A DNA stretch of 64,000 bases, taken from Cryptomeria japonica (lineage: Eukaryota; Streptophyta; Pinopsida; Cupressales; Cupressaceae). The first letter of the stretch is position 1. Every line of letters starts with the position of its first letter. The notes beneath the pieces were generated by a model that was not told where the DNA came from, did no database searches, and worked only from the letters and a program-made list of their open reading frames with translations. Below, in pieces: positions 11,415 to 23,559 of this stretch. The DNA lies in contig NC_081412.1 of the NCBI RefSeq assembly GCF_030272615.1, positions 669,506,852 to 669,570,851 of the forward strand. The letters run 5' to 3'. The position numbers were made by a program, and so were the translations under genes.

Positions 11415-13494
11415 ATGGTTGAACAACAATATGGCATGCTGAACATTAGTGCCCTATATCAAGACTCTACACAATATTTAAACAAAGTGTGAAACCCAAC
11501 ATCCAAGATCCCCATCCACAAGGGGACCCTAACATGGTCGATCAAGATGACCTCTCTCTGGAAATGTGAACATTCCTAGAAGACTCTAAAAATCAAGAAA
11601 TTATAGAGAAATTCATCAGACATAATCCTAGTGGTCTTCTAAAGACTCTTACTTAAAATGGAGCTCGACTTCCCCCTAATTTGTATAGATCCATTCTTGA
11701 TCAACAATCACAAGGAGACATTTCTCTTGCTCACATCATCATATTTATTCTTCAACCTCAAACAATCAGACCCTAGTCCATCATCCAACCTCAATCAATA
11801 GTGCCTGTGACATCCATCCATGTGGTCCCCATCCCATCTTCTTCCTTGTTAGCATCCATGCCAATATCCAACCCGATCTCATATATTCTTCAACATGATT
11901 CTATGACATCTTCTTCTACCCAACTACATGTCTACATTCCACAATCCTCCATCCCTCTAAACAATTCCAATGACTTCATCCAAGTTGTGCTTCCTCTTGT
12001 CACAACAATTCATAGGTAGCAACCAATTATCACTCAAGTCCTTGTGACATCAGTCATCACATCTCACATCCTCACTTCTTCATCATAACAATTCACTAGT
12101 GGTGGTGATGCACCTCTCATGACTCATCCAATATTAGGGGCAAGCACAATCCCTCATGTCCAAAATCCACAACAAGATATCATCAAGGAAATCTAGGACA
12201 TGAAAAACATTAACAAAAACATGAAGGAAGGGACTAACAAGAAAAAATATTATTCATTTGAGGAATTTTTTCCTTGTCCTTATAACCCATCCATATCAGT
12301 TGCACCTTACCCACTAGGGTTTGAGATGCCTAAGTTAACAAAGTATGAGCGCTAAGGGGACCCTCGAGACCATGTATGTGAGTTTCATATCTTATGCCAA
12401 GAAGTCTCTTATTGTGGCTTGTATCTTCGTAAGCTCTTTCCCAGAAGTCTCATGGAAGATTCTCTTTCATGGTTCTCATCCTTGCCTCAAGGTTTTATCA
12501 TCTCCTTCATAGACTTAGCAGAAAAGTTCGTGTCCCAATATGCTTATAACATCATCCATGATATTTCTATTATGGACCTTTGTAACACAAAATAGAGGCT
12601 TGGAGAAAATTTTACTAATTTCTTGCAAAGGTGGTGACACCTTCTCAATAAATTCTAGTGGGATATGCCAAAACAACATCAAATTGAATTATTTCATAAG
12701 AATATGGTGTTGGAACTATCAAAAACCTTAACATCTCAATGTATAAAGTCTTTCCAGAAGTTGATGAATAAGGGTCTAGCCCTCAAACATGTCTTATTAG
12801 AGGAAGGCACCCTGAAACATTATTAACAATCAAGTCAAAATTCCTCCTCTTATCACAATGATAAACCAAAATTTTGGTCTAATAATAAGAACATAGTCAA
12901 TGATAGTGTCATTGATGCAAAATGGGTTCAGATCGTGGCCGCTCCTCCAAAGTCCACCACCACTAATAACCAATTCAATACTCATCAAAACAATCAAAAT
13001 CAATCTCAAAGGCCTCCCAAAAATATCTCAGTTTAGTGGTGACCACCTTGATCCAATAATAGGACTCCAAGGGAGTATACTCTGCTTACCGAGCCCATTG
13101 AGGTTATGTTCCAGAAGCTTGTCCAAGTGGGTGCAGTCATCTTTTTGATAACTTGCTTGTTTGATACTAATCAACCCAAACCTAGGTGGTACAATGAGAA
13201 TGAGTAATGGAATATCATCGTATTAATGGACATGATACACGAAAGTCTATGAAGTTGAAAATTTACATACAAGACCTCATTGATAAGGGTGATATTGAGG
13301 TAGCAACAACAAAACCTGGTAACAATATTGATAAACTCAAAATGTACCAAGAACCATTATCGAAGCATGCCAAAGGCAAGGGGTCATCATCTAATGTCGT
13401 GAACTACAATTATACCAATCATATAAAAGGTTTTGACTCTCTAGTGGGTCACATTGAGCCTGTAGATAACCATGCCAATGTCATCACTATCTAA
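11415..13494 (+). pseudogene. gag: gypsy gag
   Basis: The frame opens at ATG 11415 (MVEQQYGMLNIS). The recognisable capsid core lies at about 12236-12730. It reads FEEFFPCPYNPSISVAPYP, then DPRDHVCEFHILCQEVSYC, then LFPRSLMEDSLSWFSSLPQG and FIDLAEKFVSQYAYNI, followed by RLGENFTNFLQRW. This is the Retrotrans_gag pattern (W-x3-LP and a conserved LAxxF). It would package element RNA in the cytoplasm. No CCHC knuckle is visible, as is common in Tat-lineage Gag. Several stops interrupt it. Confidence 0.7.
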
Positions 13495-13919
13495 TGAGCC
13501 AACCCTCCTTCCCAAAGAAGACCTAGGATTAATGTCCAAGGTGATCCTACCCCATCTCAACCAACAAGCAGACCTAGCCTTGCTAAAATAGTCATTCAAG
13601 GCACCTCACCTTCCACCTCCCACTCTCAGAATGACTATAATGTAACTACCCGTCGAGGGAGAGTAACTGGCCAAGGAGTCCCTCCCCTACCGAATCCTCC
13701 CCCCATGTCATCCACCCATCGATATGACCTCCTTGACTATCTTGGAAAGACCCTCGCACAAGAATCCATCCTAAATCTTCTCAAGACCTCCCCTGTCCAC
13801 AAGGAGGTTTTGGAACAAGCCCTTCTTGAGTCATGTGTCCCTGACAACATCAACGCTGCCTAATTCCAAGTCCGCATTGGAAATCTCGCTGCCCAACAAT
13901 ACCTTATTTTCAATTCCAG

Positions 13920-14177
13920 TGATGCTCCGGTAGATGGGGACCATTAAAAACCTTTTCATATTGAAGCCCTTATCTAGAAACACAAGGTTAACCATGTCTT
14001 AGTAGATGGTGGATTTAGACTCAATCTTTGTACATATAAGTTAATAAAGAAATTTGGGCTTTCTGAGGACCTGGTTGATACATAGAGAAAAATCACAATG
14101 AAGGCTTATGATGATGTAGAAAGGGTTTCTAAAGGAATGATCACTTTGCCTCTCCAAGTGGGCCCTATTACAATTGA
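13920..14177 (+). pseudogene. gypsy protease, N-terminal half
   Basis: The translation HKVNHVLVDGGFRLNLCTYK has the aspartic-protease active-site shape (hydrophobic-hydrophobic-Asp-Gly-Gly/Ser). The usual D-S/T-G triad appears as DGG. The frame continues KITMKAYDDVERVSKGMITL up to the copia insertion point at 14178-14182 (GACTC). One stop (after EDLVDT) is present. The downstream half resumes at 20851. Confidence 0.7.
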
Positions 14178-14182
14178 GACTC
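14178..14182. other. Target-site duplication of copia B, left
   Basis: GACTC directly precedes the LTR. The identical GACTC at 20851-20855 directly follows it, as expected of a 5-bp integrase cut. Confidence 0.85.
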
Positions 14183-15234
14183 TGTTGGGTCTCGGAGACA
14201 ACTGAGAGGGGAGTGAATCAATTGTCCAATAAATTCAAACCAAAAACAATTTAACCAAACTTAATGCTTTATACCGATAAACCAAACTTTATGTTGGTAG
14301 AAAGTTTATTTGTTAATTGCAGTACCAATAAAGATTAATGCATGAAATAGAAAGACAATAACATCCACAATACATAACACCAATATTTGTACGTGGAAAC
14401 CCTATAGGGGGAAAAACCATGATGGGAAACCTTACCCATGATCAGATGATACTACTATAGATAGTATGTGTGTACAATATGTGGTCCGTACATGCTGAAA
14501 GGCCAAGTGCCTAGAGCTCACTGCTCAATCACAAATGAGAGTCACATTGACTAGAATTGGATGGTTAAATCCAATGATAATGTACTGCTCAAAATAGCAT
14601 CTTCTTATGCTAGATTCAGTACCGGTTTAGCTCTAATATGCATTCTTCAAACCTTCCTTCAATCTTGAATGATGTGTGTGTGTATAGCTCTGCTAATATT
14701 TGCATATACCTTATTACAATTTCTTTTCTTGCCTTTTTTAATCTCACAAATGAGATCTTACATTTATACTATAACCTAAGACCAATTGAGTAGGTTGGCT
14801 TACTAAAAGATATTACAATAAAATCAATTACAAATGATACAATATCCGATGCATGATGTTTTCTCAATGCATTTACAATAATAATAAATCATCTCTATGA
14901 TGTGTCGTGCTAATCTAGAATAGATAAGCCTACCAGTGTATATCTTGGACCTATTTATCGGTAACAACAAATATGCAAAATCAAATAAACCAATGAAAAA
15001 ATCACCAAAAAAAAGTGTCTAGATGATGTCTTCGACATAACTAAGTAGTCTTCAGGTCTTTCCAACTGCCGGTGAACAACATATTCTACCAGTGAACCAA
15101 ATAGCGGTGACTATGCATAAGTCACTTGCTTGTCAGTGAACATAACGAAATCTCCAAGTGTTGATAGGTTGACAAGTATTGATAAGTGTTGACATCAATG
15201 AGAAAATCATATCAACATATCCAAAATACCAATA
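14183..15234 (-). repeat. 3' LTR of copia B
   Basis: It matches the right LTR (19801-20850) along its length with scattered substitutions. In element sense it starts TATTGGTATTTTGGATATG and ends CCCAACA. A TATAAAT box (plus-strand ATTTATA at 14762-14768) lies in the same place as in the other LTR. Divergence between the pair could date the insertion. Confidence 0.88.
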
Positions 15235-15247
15235 ATCTCCCCCTTTG
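15235..15247 (-). other. Polypurine tract of copia B
   Basis: Plus-strand ATCTCCCCCTTTG is CAAAGGGGGAGAT in element sense, abutting the 3' LTR. Further pyrimidine runs at 15408-15420 and 15447-15456 look like secondary polypurine-like tracts. Confidence 0.8.
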
Positions 15248-15607
15248 GCATTGATGGCAACACAAGATGGAAAAACCATCAAAGTGCCAAAAGAGAAATG
15301 CCAAAAACCAAAAACCAACAATCTCCCAAAGAGATCATAACTAGAAATCAAAATACAGATACAAAGAGTAATCAATCTCTCCAACAATATTTCCTCAAAG
15401 TAAAAGTCTCCCCCCCAAGGAATAAAGTGTTTTTCCAAATCAATCTCTCCCCCTTTGACATCAAATGCCAAAGCATTACAAAAACCAGATTCAAATACAA
15501 AATATCAACTACTCCCCCTGAGAAGTAGCTCTCCTCATCAAAGCTAACACAAAAGATTTCTCTTATTAATTTTGTCAGTTGATGACAAACATCAACTATC
15601 TAAGTCT

Positions 15608-17026
15608 CTATCGATGGGGGTATAACCCCAAGCTGATCTCTAAGATATTCAAAAGTCTCCTTTGGAAAGGTTTAGTAAAAATATCTGCATTTTGTTCTTT
15701 AGTATTTACATAAACCAATTTCACTTCTTTTGCTTCAACATTCTCCTTCAGAAAATTCAATTTGATAGAAACATGTTTAGTTTTAGAATGTAGTACCAGA
15801 TTCTTAGATATATCAATTGCTGTTGTATTATCAAAATAAATTGTTATAGGTTCCTTGCATTTTACCTTTATGTCCTTCAACATTTTCTTAAGCCATAATA
15901 CTTGTGTGCAATTAGTTGCTGTTGCAACATATTCTGATTCTGCTGTTGATAAAGATGTGCAAATTTGTTTCTTACTCAACCAAGAAATTAATCTGCTACC
16001 AAGAAAAAATGTTTCATCGATAGTGCTTTTTCTATCATCTACATCTCTTGCCCAATTTGCATCTGTGTATGCACATAGTTCAAAGTTTTCATCTCTAGGA
16101 TACCATAAGCCAAGATTTGTAGTGCCTTGTAAGTACCAGAAAATCCATTTTACTCCTAATTCATGATTTTCTTTAGGATTACTCTGACATGTTGAAACAA
16201 TACATACTGCATTCATAATATCAGGTCTTGTTTGTGTCAAATACAGTAAACCTCCTATCATAGAGTTGTACCTAGTTAGATTAATAGGTGTTGATTCATC
16301 CCTTAGTGATAATTTATCAGTTGTAGTCATAAGTGTGCTTACCATTTTAGAGTTCTCCATACCAAATTTATTTTGTGACTCCTTCAAATATTTAGATTGA
16401 CTCAAGAATATACCTTTATCAGTCTGTGAAATCTGCAATCCTAAAAATAATTTTATTTCTCCAATCATAGACATTTCAAATTCTTGTTGCATTTCATTAG
16501 AAAAGTCTTTACATAATCCATCTTCTCCTCCAAAGATTATATCATCAACAAAAAATTCTATAACCAAAATGTCATCATTAATCACTTTGTAGTATAAGTT
16601 GTTGTCAGCATTACCTTTAGAAAAACCAATCTTCAAAAGATACATATCCAATCTAGCATACCAAGCTCTTGGAGCTTGCTTTAGCCCATACAAAGCTTTC
16701 CTTAACCTGCAAACCATATCTTTGTCATGTGTCAAAGAAAATCCATCAGGTTGTTTAATATAAACTTCTTCTTCAAGTTCTCCATTCAGAAATGCACATT
16801 TAATATCCATTTGATATACTTTGTATTTCTTGTGTGCTGCAAAAGCCAAAAATAATCTAATTGCCTCAACTATAGCTACCGGTGCAAAGGTTTCATTATA
16901 GTCAATTCCTTCTTTCTGTGAATATCCCTTACACACTAGTCTTGCTTTGTTTCTGATTACTTTGCCATCTTCATTAAGTTTGTTTCTAAATACTGATTTT
17001 GTTCCAATTACATTTTTGTCTTTAGG
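15608..17026 (-). pseudogene. pol: copia B reverse transcriptase and RNase H
   Basis: The frame is open from about 17026 to 15608 after an upstream in-frame stop at 17027. RT landmarks are [18 protein letters not shown], then [51 protein letters not shown], and the catalytic FVDDIIFGG (usual YVDDIIFG). RNase H follows with [15 protein letters not shown], then [10 protein letters not shown] and a C-terminal [10 protein letters not shown]. In a live element this copies RNA to cDNA and degrades the template in virus-like particles. The domain is nearly intact, but it lies in a polyprotein broken upstream. Confidence 0.85.
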
Positions 17027-18072
17027 CTAGGGAACTAATGTCCATGTGTTATTCTTTTCAATTTGTTCTAATTCTTCTTCCATAGCTTTAATCCAAAATT
17101 TATCTTCACATGCCTCATTAACTGATGTTGGGTCAATTTGAGAAATAAGACATACCTCTTCATTTGCTAGTCTTCCTCTAGTCATAACTCCTTGATATTT
17201 GTTTCCAATTATCTGATCTTTAGAGTGGTTCAATCTTACATATCGAGGTGTCTTTGTTTGTTGTTGTTCCTTAGTTACTGTGGAATTTTTAGATGATGTT
17301 GGTGTAACTAGATCTTCATTCTATACCAGTGTATTCATTGTAGGTTCATTTGTCAATATCTCTCTTGCCGGTTTAGAGTCTATATACCTTGAATTTCCTC
17401 TAAATTGTTCATCAATCTTCACATTTGTACTCTCCATGATTTTCTACAATCTCTTGTTAAAATATCTATATTCCTTGCTCTTAGATAAATAACCAAGAAA
17501 TATTCCTTTATCACTTCTAGGATCAAATTTGCCAATATACTCATCTCTTCTAATATAGCATCTACTTCCAAATATTTTGAAATATTTAAGAGTAGGAGTA
17601 ATACCAAATCATAGTTCATGAAGGGTCTTACTAGTTTCACCTTTGATGTGAACTTTGTTGAATGTGTAGACAACTGTACTTACTGCCTCTCTCCAATATA
17701 CGTGAGGTAGATTTTCTTCTGATAACATACTTCTAACTACATCCAAGATATTTCAGTTTTTCCTTTCTACCACTCCATTCTACTAGGGTGTCTAGGGTGC
17801 TGATAACTATCTTTTGATCCCATTCACTTCACAGAATGTATAAAATTCCTTAGATGTGAATTCACCTCCTTGATCTAATCTCAGACATTTAATTTTCTTA
17901 CCGGTTTCATTCTCTACCATCACCTTGAATAGCTTGAATTTCCCAAATGCTTCTTATTTCTCCCTAAGAAAAGTAACCCAACACATTCTAGAATAGTCAT
18001 CAATGATTAGCATAAAATATCTATCTCCTTGTAAGCTTCTAGTTCTTGCTGGACCACATAAGTCAGTATGAA
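17027..18072 (-). pseudogene. pol: copia B integrase, degraded
   Basis: Pieces of a copia integrase can be read in shifting minus-strand frames. They include a DDYSR-like segment near 18010, LRLDQGGEFTSKEFY (core Asp region) near 17860, QNGVVERKN near 17780 (carrying the catalytic Glu), and KYFKIFGSRCYIRRDE near 17560. Downstream, the linker DKFWIKAMEEELEQIEKNNT leads into RT. Several stops and frame changes make it nonfunctional. Confidence 0.7.
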
Positions 18073-18729
18073 TTAAGTCAAGAGCATTATTGGTTTTTCT
18101 AGAATACTTTTAAAAGATGCTCTAACTTGCTTTCCAAATTGACATTCCTTACATACTAGATTGTGAGGTTTGATAATTCTAGGCAGATCCCTTACTACCT
18201 TAGTTGTACTGATTTTCACAATGCAGTCAAAATTTACATCACAAAGTCTCTTATGCCATAACGAACTTTCATCAGTGTGTGCAATCAAGCATGTCTTTTC
18301 ATTTTTATTCAAATGAAAGATATTACATCTAGTCTGATTATTGATTGCAATTTCCAAACCAGTTCTATTCATGATTTTGCATTTGCCATTCTTGAATTGT
18401 AATTGAAATCCTTTTTCAACTAATTGACCAACACTCAAAAGATTATGTTTTAAAACTTCAACATAGTAAATATTATCAATATTGTGCTTACCATCAAAAG
18501 ATATAGTCCCTTTTCCCTTGATCAAACAAGCTTTATCATCTCCAAATCTCACTAGACCTCCATTGTATTCCTGAAATTTTAAGAATTTACTTTTATCACT
18601 AGTCATATGATGTGAACATCCTGAATCAATGATCCATTCATCCTTATCTTCAATTCTAGCTACCAGGGCTTGCTCTACCGGTTGAATAGTAGGTGCTGGT
18701 TGATCTTTTGTTATAGCAAAAAAACCCAT
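18073..18729 (-). pseudogene. pol: copia B protease and GAG-pre-integrase
   Basis: 218 open codons. The aspartic protease core is DEWIIDSGCSHHMTSDKSKF (D-S-G triad), followed by VRFGDDKACLIKGKGTISF and NLLSVGQLVEKGF. The GAG-pre-integrase part has LWHKRLCDVNFDCIV and CKECQFGKQVRASF, which hold the His and Cys residues that lead into the integrase zinc finger. It ends in a stop after KPIMLLT. The same position is where the two related elements at 55898 and 58090 break off. Confidence 0.8.
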
Positions 18730-18821
18730 CCATTGTCTACTGGATCCTCATCAGAATGATTAGTGACTCCTTCATCAGCAAGATAACAAGATTTGTCTCT
18801 ATTTTTCTTGAATTTGTATCT

Positions 18822-19744
18822 CTAATATTCAGGGTTAGGCTTGTATGTTCTTCTAGCTTCTTCTTTCAATCTTGCATCTCTATCAGGACACCTAGATGCC
18901 ATATGACCAATCTTATTGTAGTTAAAACATTTAAGGGGTGCTTTACCTTCATACTTACTTCCAATAAGACCTTTAGGCATTTTCCTTGCAAATACTACTT
19001 CAAGTTCTTCATTTTCTCTCCCACTTTCTTCAATTTCTCTTGCATAAAAGGATTTCCAATCAGATTTGTCAAAGGATGATGATGCATATGATGTTGATTC
19101 CTTAAAAGCTAAATCTATCTTTATAGTATCAACATGGCCAAATTCTTCAATTTCAAAAGCTGAAAGTTTTCCATTCAGAGTGTCTCTAGTTACTGATATA
19201 TTAGGCATTGTTCTTAACTCATTTATAGTAGTCACTTTCATTTTGTATGTTGGTGGAAATCCTCTTACAACTTTTGAAACAATTTCATCTTCACTTAAGG
19301 TTCCTCCACAACATTTAATACCCAAAACAATTTCATTTACTCTTTCCATGAAAGCAGAAATCCTTTCATCTTCTTCCATTTCAGATTTTCATACCTGACC
19401 TAGAAGGATTCAAGTTTTGTAATTTTGACTATGGAATCTCCTTCATTAAATGTTTCCAAATGGTCCCAAATAGCTTTATCAATAGACCTATTTGATAATC
19501 CCATGATTTGCTGATCTAACAATGTGCTCAAAAGTGCTTCTCTTGCTTTGCAATCATTTTCTTTATCTTTGGCTAGATTTGATGGATTAGGCCAACCTTG
19601 AGTAGGAGTAGTATAACCAATCTTTATAACTTCCCATATGTATTTCCCAATACAATTCAAGTGAGTCTCCATACCGATCTTCCATATGCCATAGTTGGTT
19701 CCATCAAGTTTAGGACTGTCCTTCTTAAAATAGTTTGAAGACAT
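18822..19744 (-). pseudogene. gag: copia B gag
   Basis: It starts MSSNYFKKDSPKLDGTNYG at 19744, the UBN2-type copia Gag opening, and continues to about 19400. It shifts frame and resumes at 19379 (MEEDERISAFMERVNEIV). A CCHC knuckle, CFNYNKIGHMASRCPD, sits near 18900 with the second Cys replaced by Tyr. The frameshift near 19390 separates the two halves. The Gag of the composite element at 54214 and 56409 is closely related. Confidence 0.82.
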
Positions 19745-19786
19745 TGGATCTCCTCAAGCTGTTAAACTTCTGAAAAAGAGGACTAG

Positions 19787-19798
19787 GCTCTGACACCA
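19787..19798 (-). other. Primer-binding site, initiator tRNA-Met
   Basis: In element sense the sequence is TGGTGTCAGAGC, two bases inside the 5' LTR. It matches the common copia site TGGTATCAGAGC with one change. Confidence 0.82.
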
Positions 19799-19800
19799 AT

Positions 19801-20850
19801 TGTTGGGTCCTGGAGACAACTAAAAGGGGGGGGTGAATTAGTTGTCCAATAAATTAAAACCAAAAACAACTTAACCAAACTTAATGCTTTATACCGGTAA
19901 ACCAAACTTTATGTCGATAGATAGTTTATCAGTTAATTGTAGTACTGGTAAAGATTAATGCTTGAAATAGAAAGACACTAACATCCACAACACATAACAC
20001 CAATATTTGTATGTGGAAATCTTGTAAGGGGAAAACCACAGTGGGAAACCTTACCCACAATTAGATGATACTATCACAGATAGTACGTGTGTACAATATG
20101 GGGTCTGCACATGCAGAAAGGCCAAGTGCCTAGAGCTCATTGCTCAATCACAAATGAGAGTCACACTGACTACAATTGGATGGTTAAATCAAATGATAAT
20201 GTACTGCTCAAAATAGCATCTTCTTATGCTGGATTCAATACTGGTTTAGCTCTAATATGCCTTCTTCAAACCTTCCTTCAATCTTGAATGATGTTTGCAT
20301 GTATAGATTTGCTAATATTCACATATACCTTATTACAATTTCTTTTCTTGCGTTTTTTAATCTTACAAATGAGATCTTACATTTATACCATAATCTAAGA
20401 CCAATTGAGTAGGTCGACATACTAAAATATATTACAACAAAATCAATTACAAATGAAACAATATCCAATGCATGGTGTTGGCTCAATGCATTTACAATAA
20501 TAACAAATCATCTCCATGACATGTGCTGATCTGGAATAGATAAGTCTGTCGGTGTATATCCTGGACCTATTTGCTGGTAACAACAAATATGCAAACTTGA
20601 ATAAACCAATGAAAAAATCACCAAGACAAAGTGTCTAGATGATGTCTTTGACATAACCAAGTAGTCTTTAGGTCTTTCCAACTACCGGTGAATAGCATAT
20701 TCTGTCGGTGAACCAAATACCGGTGACTATGCATAAGTCACTTGCTTGCTGGTGAACGTAACCAAATTTCCAAGTGCTGATAGGTTGACAAGTATTGATA
20801 AGTGTTGACATCAATGACAAAACCATATCAACATATCCAAAATACCAATA
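19801..20850 (-). repeat. 5' LTR of copia B
   Basis: Partner of 14183-15234. In element sense it starts TATTGGTATTTTGG at 20850 and ends CCCAACA at 19801. The TATA box is plus-strand ATTTATA at 20381-20387. It contains the copia LTR landmark of a C-run before the 3' end (GGGGGGGTGAATTAG on the plus strand). Confidence 0.88.
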
Positions 20851-21060
20851 GACTCCTTTTCGAGTTCTGGATCTTGATATCTCCTATAATATCCTCCTCG
20901 GATGCCCATGGATCCATTCCCTTCAAGTTGTCCCTTCCACTTACCATCAATGCATCAAATTACCCTTCAATGGAAGAGATATCACTATCAAAGTTGATCC
21001 ACAACCCTTTGAATATTATAAACTCTTAGAAGGGAAGCATCCATATCATTTCCCATTAAG
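20851..21060 (+). pseudogene. gypsy protease, C-terminal half
   Basis: After the GACTC duplication the gypsy frame resumes as TPFRVLDLDISYNILLGCPW then IHSLQVVPSTYHQCIKLPF. The YNILLGCPWIH stretch is the conserved second half of Ty3-type proteases (YNxILGRPWL). It continues directly from 14177 when copia B is removed in thought, which confirms the nested order. Confidence 0.75.
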
Positions 21061-22141
21061 TAGACCCACTCCAACTCCCCCATATGAAACATCAAATGTT
21101 GCCTCCACATCATCTCAAATAGAGCCCAAAGTAAAGATTATAGACAATGGATGTGGAGAATACAAACTCAAGGATGTCTTATTAATAGGCAATCTCCCCT
21201 TGTCTCCTAAGTCATTTTGTAAGCCCAAAGAAATTAAAAAAGATCATAAACATGTTATACAATGTAAGGATACCACCTTCAAATAATAGGGTTCACTTGA
21301 TGAGGAGAGTCTTGAGACAGATGCATCTTCATGGTTGTATTGGGAAGAAGATGAAGATCCAACAAAAATACCAAAGAAAATGTATCCTAAATCATCAACC
21401 ATATTAGAGAAGATGGCTAGCAAAGGACATAGCCAAGGGCTGAAGGAGAAAGGAATCAAAGCACCAATAAATCCCATCTCATACAAGTGCAACAGGGGCT
21501 TGGTTTATACTCTGGTGCCTAAGATCACTATCACGGGTTCCCCTTCAAGTCCTTCTTTGGATGTTGAAGACTCTAATGAAGAGGAGTTCCATGAAATGCC
21601 TTTTGCATATGAAGATGACATTTTCTTTGATACCCACTTCAACACCATCACTCCCATAACCCCTTCCACCCCACATTAACTACAACTTGTCCATCCTAAG
21701 CTTATAGACTGGGGCCAATAAGTAAAACCCACTTTAGATGTCTGCATTGATGATAATGCTCTCATGACTCTCCTGACCATGCACAATTTTGAAGACTGCA
21801 ATAGATTTTGTGGGATTCAACTACATGAAAAATGATACCTTGGTAGTCAGGTTGATGCTCTTAGTCACAAAAAATATAATAAAAATAAAAATCATGATTC
21901 CCTAGGTGAAAACCTCCCTGCGACACCTTTGGATGAGGAAAAAGTAAAAATAAAGGGCATATCCAAATGTGAAAACCTAGATCAGACACTTGAGGATGAG
22001 GGAATTGAACTCCCTACCATTGTTACTCCTCAGCGGGACATGTCAACTTTGCTAACAGGGGAAATAGACACTATCAATGTGGGTGCTGAAGAAACTCCAA
22101 AGAATGTATTCATTACCAAGTCCTTGACAGATCCAGAGAAA
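21061..22141 (+). pseudogene. gypsy protease-RT linker
   Basis: Two open stretches (21335-21679 and 21929-22141) encode acidic, low-complexity sequence (YWEEDEDPTKIPKKMYPKS, DVEDSNEEEFHEMPFAYEDD). They lie between protease and RT in the polyprotein. Tat-lineage elements commonly have long variable linkers here. No domain is recognised. Confidence 0.5.
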
Positions 22142-23030
22142 TAGGACTTTATCAATTTCCTTACAGAAATGAAGATCAATTTCGCTTGTTCATATGCTGA
22201 CATACCCAACCTAGATCCCAAATTGTTAGTCCATAATCTTGCCATTTGTCCAGATGCAAAACCAGTAAGCAAAAATTGCACAAAATGCATCCACACAGTG
22301 CACTCCTCATCAAAGCAGAACTTCAAAAGATGTCGGATGTTGGATTCATAAAATCAATAGACTATCCTAAGTGGGTATCCAACATTGTACCTATCGCCAA
22401 ACCTACTGGGGGCATCTGCATTTGCACAGATTTCAAATATTTGAATAAGTCTTGCCCTAAGGATGATTTGCCACTCCCTAACATAGACATGATTGTAGAC
22501 CTCACAATGGGACATGAACTGTTATCACTTATGGATGAATTTTATGGATATAATCAGATTACGATCACAAAGGAAGACCAACACAAAACAACATTCACAA
22601 CACCATGGGGCACCTTTTGTTATTGGGTCATGCCTTTTGGTCTCAAGAACACCGAAGCTATATATCAATGAGCAATGACAACAAATTTCCATGACCTCTT
22701 GCACAAAATCATGGAGGATTATGTGCATGACCTTCTCAGAGAATCCAAGACAAGACATGAGCACATCTCTATCCTAAGGCAAATCTTTGAGAGATTGGAA
22801 AAATACAAACTGCGCCTAAATCCCAAGAAAAGTGTCTTTGGCGTTACATCTGGGAAACTATTAGGATTCATTGTTTCCCATAGGGACAAAGAAGTTGATC
22901 CTACAAAGGTGAAAGCAATCATGGAAATTCCCCCCCCCAAGACTCTCAGATAGCTACATAGCCTCCAAGGAAAACTCCAATATATCAGACGCTTCATCTC
23001 ACAACTCGCAGACAAATGTCACCTGTTTTC
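22142..23030 (+). pseudogene. pol: gypsy reverse transcriptase
   Basis: RT reading begins with FACSYADIPNLDPKLLVHNL. It continues in another frame as MHPHSALLIKAELQKMSDVG, WVSNIVPIAKPTGGICICTD, YNQITITKEDQHKTTFTTPW and FCYWVMPFGLKNTEAIYQ. The catalytic box reads MEDYVHDLLRES, where the usual YVDD/YIDD has become YVHD, so the metal-binding Asp is lost. It then runs into LRLNPKKSVFGVTSGKLLGF. One stop follows EAIYQ and a frameshift lies near 22260. Confidence 0.82.
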
Positions 23031-23520
23031 CAACTTATTACCCAAGGATACCAAATTCTAATGGGACTACCTATGTTAGAAGGCTTTTGATAAACTCAAG
23101 GAATATCTTGCATCATCTCTAGTTCTTATGTCTCCTATTCCAGGGAAGCCACTTCTTTTGTACATAATTTCTACTACTATGGCACTGGGGGCTTTATTGG
23201 CACAAATAGATGATTAGGAAAAAGAGCATGCTATATAATACATTAGTCGCACACTAATAGGGTATGAGCTCAATTATACCCTTATTGAGAGAGCATGATT
23301 GGCATACAAAAACTCCAACACTACATGCTTAACAACAAAACAACGTTGATTGCCAAGATTGACCCTCTCAAATACCTCTTGTCAAATGTTGCTCTCATTG
23401 GCAGAACTATTAAATGGGTCATGTTTTTAAGTGAATTCAACATCGAATATGTGGATAGAAAATAAATCAAAGGACAAGTAATTGCAGACCAGCTAGCTGA
23501 TGCTCCACTTCCAGGTGACC
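23031..23520 (+). pseudogene. pol: gypsy RNase H (RT-linked)
   Basis: Frames read AFDKLKEYLASSLVLMSPI, then KPLLLYIISTTMALGALLAQ, then EHAI-stop-YISRTLIGYELNYT and, in another frame, TKWVMFLSEFNIEYVD. This is the standard RNase H module attached to Ty3 RT, which removes RNA from the RNA-DNA hybrid. Multiple stops are present. Confidence 0.65.
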
Positions 23521-23559
23521 ATTCGATCCTCACAAAATTTCTAGATGAATTCATAATGA

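Larger units (their letters stand above)
14183..20850 (-). mobile_element. Complete Ty1/copia retrotransposon (copia B), minus strand
   Basis: 6668 bp with two LTRs (14183-15234 and 19801-20850), a primer site beside the right LTR, a polypurine tract beside the left LTR, and a perfect GACTC target duplication. Domains on the minus strand, from right to left, run Gag, CCHC knuckle, protease, GAG-pre-integrase, integrase, RT, RNase H, which is the copia order. It inserted into the protease region of the gypsy element. RT-RNase H is open for over 440 codons; integrase and gag are broken. Both LTRs begin (element sense) TATTGG rather than TGTTGG. Confidence 0.92.
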
